Source: Purshia tridentata
Lineage: Eukaryota; Streptophyta; Magnoliopsida; Rosales; Rosaceae
Assembly (NCBI GenBank): GCA_003254885.1
Contig: QANT01000552.1
Location: forward strand, 49,040 to 113,039
Length of the DNA: 64,000 bases
Direction: 5' to 3'
The notes below the pieces were generated by a model, which made no database searches, was not told where the DNA came from, and worked only from the letters and a program-made list of their open reading frames with translations. The position numbers and the translations under genes were made by a program. Within the stretch, counting starts at the first letter, position 1, and each line of letters opens with the position of its first letter. This document shows, piece by piece, positions 58,101 through 64,000 of this stretch.

Positions 58101-60805
58101 TAAATCCACAACATGTCACACCCTAAAGTGGGTTATATCACTTTAGGCATGTGGTAGGGCCACCTTGGCTAGTAGCTTTGGAATAATCTCACTACAACTG
58201 AAATTAGATTAAATGAAATCTAATGATTACTGTAAGGCTTAAATGAAGAATATTACCATTTTTTAAAAGCTAACAATGGTTCCTCATGTGTTCCTGCACT
58301 TACAAACTATGTAGGAGTAAGCATCATCCAACTAGCTGATATCTTGCTCAACTAGTCCAAGACATTGCATGTATCTAAAAATAAATTTAGTATTCCAAAC
58401 ATAAGTATGTAATAAAATCAGTTTTTAATGCCAAACAGGCCAAGGAACAATGTCATAAGCAAAACAGTTATAAGATAGATTCAATGAGGTTTAAACACGT
58501 TAGCAAACAAGGTTTAAGTAACTATGAACCTTTGGCAAACTGACTCATTGACAGACAAAATATAGGTATGACATGAAAGTAGTTAGCACAAGTTAATTTG
58601 ATAATTATCAACTAGCATAGTATACTATTTGAAATTAGTGGAATTATAAGCAGATAACAATTATGTGTTTGCATTCAACCGTCAAGTTTAATTGCTTTTT
58701 AGTCCTGCTTAATATATCAGTCCTTCTCTAAAGAGGGTCATTTTTTTCAAAGTGTAGTTATTCTCACCTGAGAAAATCCCTATAAACATATATTAGAGTT
58801 ATCATTTCACTATGAATTAGTTTATATAATGTAATACATAGTAGTGAAATTAAATTCTAGGTCATCCTTATTTTTTTACATGGCAAACTCCAATTATGCA
58901 AATTCTAGTACTTCAAATCAAGTGTGTTTAAACTCTAACTCAAGTCTTAGACCAGTTAGTTAAATTTCATTTTAAAATGAAGTTGAAGTCATCACCATGG
59001 TAACACATGTTGATTTAATTTATCATTAAATTGCTATCAAATCGGTTTAGGCATTGATTAAGAACTCATGTATGTGGTTCAAATTAAGTTATTAACATGC
59101 TTTCCAATGTTCAATTCCTTGTTCAAAGTGATGGGCATCCAATACATGATTTAAATGCATTATAATCATGCATACATGTAAGGCAAGTCAGTTTTTAATA
59201 AACAACCAAGAATATGATTTTGAAGCTGTTTAAACATGATATTAAATCAAGCATTCAGCCACCATATTCAACCAAAAGCATTAATACATATATATATATG
59301 TATATACATATATATGTATATATATATATAAACATATATATAGAAGTCCTTTCTGCTGTCCTGTGAGATAGTGTCAGGTCATAAATTAAATGAAAACAAC
59401 ATAGAACTAAGTGAAGGCTCTAGCAAAACATACTTAGGTTCCCTCTCCCTAGGTCTGTATGGTTTAGTGACTAAGGTTAGTGGCATCCAATCCCTTAAAG
59501 CTCCAAATAATGAAAATAAAATTTTCAATAAGTCATGCATCATGTGAGAGGACAGAAATCAAGGTATGAAATGAAAACAAAACTAAAAATATCAAAATGG
59601 ACATTTTGCAAAAAAGAGTGCAACTTTTAAGTTGAAAACAGGGGTTATTGACTGCCCAAATTCAATTTTAGTGCTAACTAGTATCCCTCGTGTTCTTCGA
59701 ACATTCCTAGTGATTATTTGTGACTTGTTCAAACCAAAATCTTAGGCCCAAAAGCAATAAAACAAAATATGACACTTTGAACCTCAAAGCCCCTTTAAAA
59801 ATTCCAATATAGCAGTACTTACTTATAGATTTTTATAAAATCGTAAAAAAATAATTTTAACTCAATATTTTGTAGATAATTAGTTAACATCCTAACACAT
59901 ATGCATAAAAATTTTCAAGGCAAAAAGAGTTGTGCAGATTAGGTATTTGAAGTGCCAAAGTTTACACCAGAAAAATAGTTGTGTGCAGTTCACTGTGCAT
60001 TTGGTCAAAACACCAAATTTGTGTATTTTTTGTCCAAATCAAGTGGAACCAGTTGGGACAAGTCAGAAATCACCCTTATAATCTACTGTAACAAATTCAA
60101 AACTTTATTCCAAATATATCCAAATTCGTGCATTAAACTAATGCACATTTAAAACTTTGAAAATACAGAAAACTGGCAGTTAATTGGTTTTATTTTGCTA
60201 AATTGCCACGACTTAATAATAGGTGGAAATAATGTGATCTTTACCTTGAAAGAAAGTTTGGAATGTCTAGTTTCAAACTCCAGAAAGAATCAAAACCTCA
60301 TTCCAAACCTAACTATATAAAAACTTTGAATCAATACAAGAAGGTTAGAAAATCGAGATAATCCCCAACAGAACTTTTGGGATTTCTCTTGACATGCAGT
60401 CATCCATAGTTACTTAACCAATATTGTAAACCTAAAACCACAGTAAAAGAACTACGAGACATCAATTTGGAGGTCTCTTACCAAGAATCTCCTTGAAGGG
60501 CAGTGGACGTTCTTCTGCAAGTCAATCCTTTAAAGCCTACTTAATGAATAATTAACCTACTAGGGTAGGCATTGTAGCCCATTAACTAATCTAGGCAAAA
60601 AAATTCATTGAGCTAAACACTCCTTTTTAATCTTACGCATAAAATCCATTAAAAAGATATCATTCATCACAAGCAAATGTTTCCACAGATAAAGGGAAAC
60701 AAAAATGATGTCAACATAAAAAAATTCCTTACAATTTCAAGTGATCTTATGTTAAACCAAACATATGGCCAAAAATACCAAAAGAGCTTTACCATGGGCA
60801 TCCAT
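58101..60805. other. AT-rich non-coding stretch between accessory ORFs and the Ulp1 gene
   Basis: No gene recognised in 2.7 kb. A sharp change in texture at 58,115 (TGTCACACCCTAAAGTGGGT) could be the edge of an LTR-like insertion, but I found no matching end. A truncated fold-back repeat with both conserved edges (CAGTCCTTCTCTAAAGAGGG ... ATTCTCACCTGAGAAAATCCC) lies at 58,709-58,782. A (TA)-rich run is at 59,286-59,342. Confidence 0.5.
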
Positions 60806-63300
60806 CTACACATGCGCATTGCGGGAATACATGTCAACAGCTAACCGGAGACGAAACCAACACATGTTATCTTATGTGCAGCACTCAAGAGGCAACCCAG
60901 CCGATAATAACTCAATGAACTTCAAGGTAAACACTCTGCAATCACCGCTGAATGGTAAAAAAGGGTGACAAATATGTCAACTAGTACCCATGTGAAGGTA
61001 TGAACTTTAAATGCATGTACCAACCCAAATATAAACAACAACAAAATGTATGACACAGCTTAATTACCCATTCGTTTGTTGAGGCACACCGAGCACACGA
61101 TCCACTACCCATGACTACCCATCACACTCTAACTCTGGGCGGGCATCATAGAACCCACCATCTCTAAGAATGGTTGGTAGCAAAGTGCACATAGGCTGTA
61201 ATGCATCGACCATCTTCCTATCTGCGTGTAGGTCAATGTTTGAATCGTATACACAGAGTTTGTGAGCCACTAGGTCAATAACAACTGCACACCAATGTTT
61301 GTCGGAAACACTAAATGGGCAAAAGACCTTGTCAACTTCAGCCCATGCCTTCCCATGGGAGGGGTTCGTGCCTGCCACAAAAGTGAGCACACTAGTTGGA
61401 ATACTTAAGTTTGCCTTTGCATGCCTTGTCCTATATAATTTCGGCCCTATGAAGCAGGCTGTCACAAGGAGCTGCAAGAGCAAGGTAACACAACAAATAT
61501 AGTAAGGAATGATCATGGATACATAATTCACAAATAAAAATACAAAAAAAAAAGAACCAAGATTTGGTATGCAGACCCTGTGGCAAATAGAGTTTGTTAT
61601 CTTTATCTTTGGGAAGAAGTTGACATAACAAGAGCTGGTCAAACTTGTCTTGGCCCCACCCCATAGTAATTAAAATGTGTCTTATGCTAATAAGAGACAA
61701 ATCCTAATTACAAAATATATATAGTTTAATTGTTGTTGTTCACCTTACTTAATAAGGAACTAATTAATTTCATCCAGTATGCAATTGAGCGTAAAGTTAA
61801 CAGATACATCAGTATATTCAACCCTTAGATATCCTCGCTTAAGAAGAGCTTAACTACTTTAATCCAGTATGCTAATGAGACCTAAATTAACTTATACATG
61901 CAACACCCCATTCACCTTTACATTTGAATGGTTACATGTAAACCCAATTTTAAGTGACTCTATATCATGCAAGTTTTGAATATTCATACGGATAACTTTG
62001 TAGGGTGAAGAAACAAATACACAAAAGATCAGCGAGTATGGACACATACCGGGAAACCACAGTCAACAGTGGTCCACCTCGTACCAAAAATGTCAGGATG
62101 ATTCAATTGCCGCTTCTGAATAAGCAAGAGTGCTGTTTCTATATGCTGTAAGTCACGACAAACAAGCAATATTAGAGTGTGCACTAAGTTAATCAATAGA
62201 TGTACTTGTTTAGTGGGAATCACAAAAATAAATTGAAGCTTACATCAGTGCCAAGCCACGCTGCAGGTGTCAAGAGCTGGTGGAACATTTTCTGTCAGCA
62301 TTGACACCGTTTCCAACATATAGCGTCTCCCTGCATGAAAAACAATCTCAATTATGAGTAAAACATGCATATGTCACGGCTTTAGATTGGTACAAATGAT
62401 TTACGAAGGGTTACCTAGGATGATCATCCCACCAGCAAATAAATGCAAGGAATTCATTGATGACAACTGCTGAGTATTGACCAAGAGGGTCAAACTTCAT
62501 TGGCACAGTACTCATCTTTCGCTTCTTTGCAGGGCCAGTAAAAGGAGGCTTCAGAACATTGGCTCGCTTTTTAACTCTGCGACCTCTACCCTCAGGCAAT
62601 TGAACTGTTAGATTACGGGGAACAAAGTTAGAGGATGGAATAATGTCCACAGAGTCATCGCCAGTTGGATCACCCTCTTCATTGCCCTTATCAATTGGCA
62701 CTGTAGGATCATCCTTCCATTTGGCCACCACTTGGACAAATTGTTGGTAGGTATCTGCGTAGTTCTTATGGTCCAAGGTTAAGCCACCAAATTCTTTAGT
62801 TTCCTTCTACTTTTGCCAAATAGGACGTTCAATGTTACTGGCGTCCATGCCTACTGTGCTATCATCAGTTGCCACATATATCTTTGATATATCAACAGCA
62901 ATAGGGTCATCAGATCCTTTTGCAGATGGTATACTTCAATACACTGCTCAAGAACACCAACATTGGAGACATTTCCCCCTTCGGAGTGAGCTTCAGTTCT
63001 TGCCAAATGGGGGGGTTCAAAGTTTTCAAACCCCGGAGGAATCTCTTGACTATCATCCACTCCTCGGTTGATTGTGCAGCCATCAATAGGAGAAGCATTC
63101 CGGGGGGTATTAGGACTGTTTGCACGAAAACTCTGCTGCTTGGCTGATGGGCCCAACAAGCACTTCACCTCTGCTACTAACTCTTTCAATTCTGCAAGTT
63201 CTCCTCTCACAATGGCCCTTGTCTCAGCCACTATATCATTCCTAACTTGATCAAGTTCTCCCTTCCATTTGTCAGAAATTGCTTGCAACATATCTGCCTG
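60806..63300 (-). pseudogene. Ulp1-like (C48) cysteine protease gene of the MULE, spliced and broken
   Basis: A SUMO-protease-type domain carried by Kaonashi MULEs; its role in transposition is not known. Read on the minus strand: a coiled-coil N-terminal part near 63,296-63,110 ('ELDQVRNDIVAETRAIV'), 'IPPGFENFEPP', and a basic patch GRGRRVKKRANVLK in 62,776-62,411. Splice-consistent exons follow at 62,330-62,244 (ends AWLGTD) and 62,145-62,050 ('HIETALLLIQKRQLNHPDIF', 'RWTTVDCGF'). The last two are 61,471-61,068 and 60,947-60,806. The final intron (GT at 61,067, AG at 60,948) joins QQTNG to GDC in frame. Triad: His in HWCAVVIDL (cat, 61,297-61,295), Asp in VYDSN (61,246-61,244), Cys in GDC (60,940-60,938). 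Breaks include a TAG just after LECDG, a TAA at 60,874, frameshifts near 62,980 and 62,290, and GDCR where GDCG is usual. Confidence 0.85.
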
Positions 63301-63360
63301 AGAAAGATAAAGATCTATAAGGTCAATTAAATAATACACAGAGAGTATATTTAACATCAC

Positions 63361-63647
63361 AAACTAATCATTACTGCATAGAATAGGTAGACACATCATA
63401 GACACAGGGTCGACATAGAGTATACAATTGGCTGTAGCACCATCTAATGTGGCCATCATATACCCACTACTAGTCAACCATATGGCCATCACCTAAATTA
63501 TAAAATATAACCCTAGAGTTCCATTGACAGAGGTTCGGAGAGAAACACGAACAAACAATATGAAACTCCCAAAGCAACCCAGACATACCAATACCATCTT
63601 TATATTCTTAAACTTTTAAGTATTTGAGTTAAGTTTCAAAGAGTAAG
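63361..63647. other. Non-coding sequence before the terminal LTR
   Basis: No gene recognised. A degenerate GTCGACAC block (GGTCGACATAGAG with GGCTGTAGCACCATC) is at about 63,385-63,450. The last five bases, GTAAG (63,643-63,647), are the candidate target duplication of the next LTR. Confidence 0.5.
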
Positions 63648-64000
63648 TGTAACGACCCGTACCTTTTAAGTACACTATAATAGGGCCCAATGTTGACTTT
63701 TGGTTCTAACAAGATTTTAGCTTTGACTTTGGGTATGTTAGGAAGGTCTTGAGCTCACGAGTTCATTGACACGCGGCATGGGTGATTTAGAGTTACGGTT
63801 AAAAAGTTATGAACGTGATAAAGGAGCTCAAGGTTGACTTTTTAAATTATTTGAAGTTTAGAGTTGACTTTGACATGGTTGCGTAGAGCTCGACTCCACG
63901 AGTTCGTAGACACGTAGCATGCGTCGTTTGGAGCTACGGTTTGAGAAATACGGGGGTTCAAAGTAAGGGGCAAACTTGTAATTTCGTTGAAATGGGTTTA
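63648..64000 (+). mobile_element. LTR, family A, copy 3 (5' part, runs off the window)
   Basis: Starts TGTAACGACCCGTACCTTTT and follows LTR copy 1 closely (TTGACTTTTGGTTCTA, GGAAGGTCTTGAGCTCACGA, GACACGCGGCATGGG, CATGGTTGCGTAGAGCTCGA). It is visibly closer to copy 1 than to copy 2. Whether it is a solo LTR or the left LTR of a full retrotransposon cannot be seen here. Confidence 0.9.

Larger units (their letters stand above)
40470..63647. mobile_element. Giant Mutator-like element (Kaonashi-type MULE, with Ulp1), right end not seen
   Basis: The satellite gives way at 40,470 to GGGTAATTTTATTAAATTTA, a plausible G-rich MULE end with 40,461-40,469 (AAATACATA) as candidate 9-bp target sequence. 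Beyond it lie a mudrA transposase gene, accessory ORFs on the plus strand and an Ulp1-type protease gene on the minus strand. That gene set is known from MULEs of the Kaonashi group. The right terminus and second target copy are not visible because another LTR begins at 63,648 and the window ends. Treating the 23 kb as one element is inference; the two gene assignments are firm. Confidence 0.6.

Noticed and set aside
58115-60600. Possible LTR starting TGTCACACCCTAAAGTGGGT
   Set aside because: The TG start and composition change are suggestive, but I could not find a CA end with a matching 5-bp flank, so I did not call an element.
1-64000. CRISPR arrays, bacterial operons, tRNA or rRNA genes
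   Set aside because: The tandem repeats are long, diverged satellites without unique spacers, the gene content is plant transposon-derived, and I saw no clover-leaf or rRNA-like conserved sequence.

Overview
This looks like plant nuclear DNA from a flowering plant. It is a heterochromatic, repeat-dominated stretch in which I see no intact host gene, tRNA or rRNA. The evidence is a long 150-bp tandem satellite, plant L1-type LINEs with a DUF4283-type ORF1, a CACTA element, TG...CA long terminal repeats with 5-bp target duplications, and a Mutator-like element (MULE) with an intron-containing Ulp1 protease gene. The species cannot be named from the sequence. Almost every coding region is a transposon gene carrying stops or frameshifts.

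Layout. Bases 1-40,469 are one satellite territory of about 18.7 kb in total. Its monomer is 150 bp, and it lies in minus orientation at 1-2,719, plus at 2,720-7,332, minus at 7,333-17,308 and plus at 29,018-40,469. Into it are inserted LINE-1 (8,421-14,157, minus), LINE-2 (17,309-22,295, plus), a non-autonomous CACTA element (22,296-27,404), LINE-3 (27,405-29,017, minus), LINE-4 (31,283-32,719, minus) and a solo LTR (36,543-39,444, minus, target duplication CACTT).

From 40,470 to at least 63,647 the satellite is gone. I read this part as one very large, decayed MULE of the Kaonashi (Ulp1-carrying) kind. On the plus strand it has a mudrA transposase (42,507-47,803) that is split inside its SWIM zinc finger by a second solo LTR of the same family (44,771-47,436, target duplication CGTTT). 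Three plus-strand accessory ORFs follow: two related 'WYQERTT' coiled-coil ORFs (50.5 and 52.7 kb) and one probable plant-transposon-protein ORF (54.5-55.8 kb). A spliced Ulp1/C48 cysteine-protease gene converges on them from the minus strand (63,300-60,806). The spaces between hold many copies of a fold-back repeat built on GTCGACAC, a 0.75-kb element with long inverted ends (56.3-57.1 kb), and a three-unit hairpin repeat ahead of mudrA. A third LTR of the same family begins at 63,648 and runs off the window.

How the parts relate. The satellite was the target. The LINEs, CACTA element, LTR element and MULE are later insertions, and the LTRs were inserted after the MULE because one lies inside its transposase. 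The transposase keeps its DDE triad and the protease keeps its His/Asp/Cys triad, so the MULE was once autonomous-type, but both genes are now broken.
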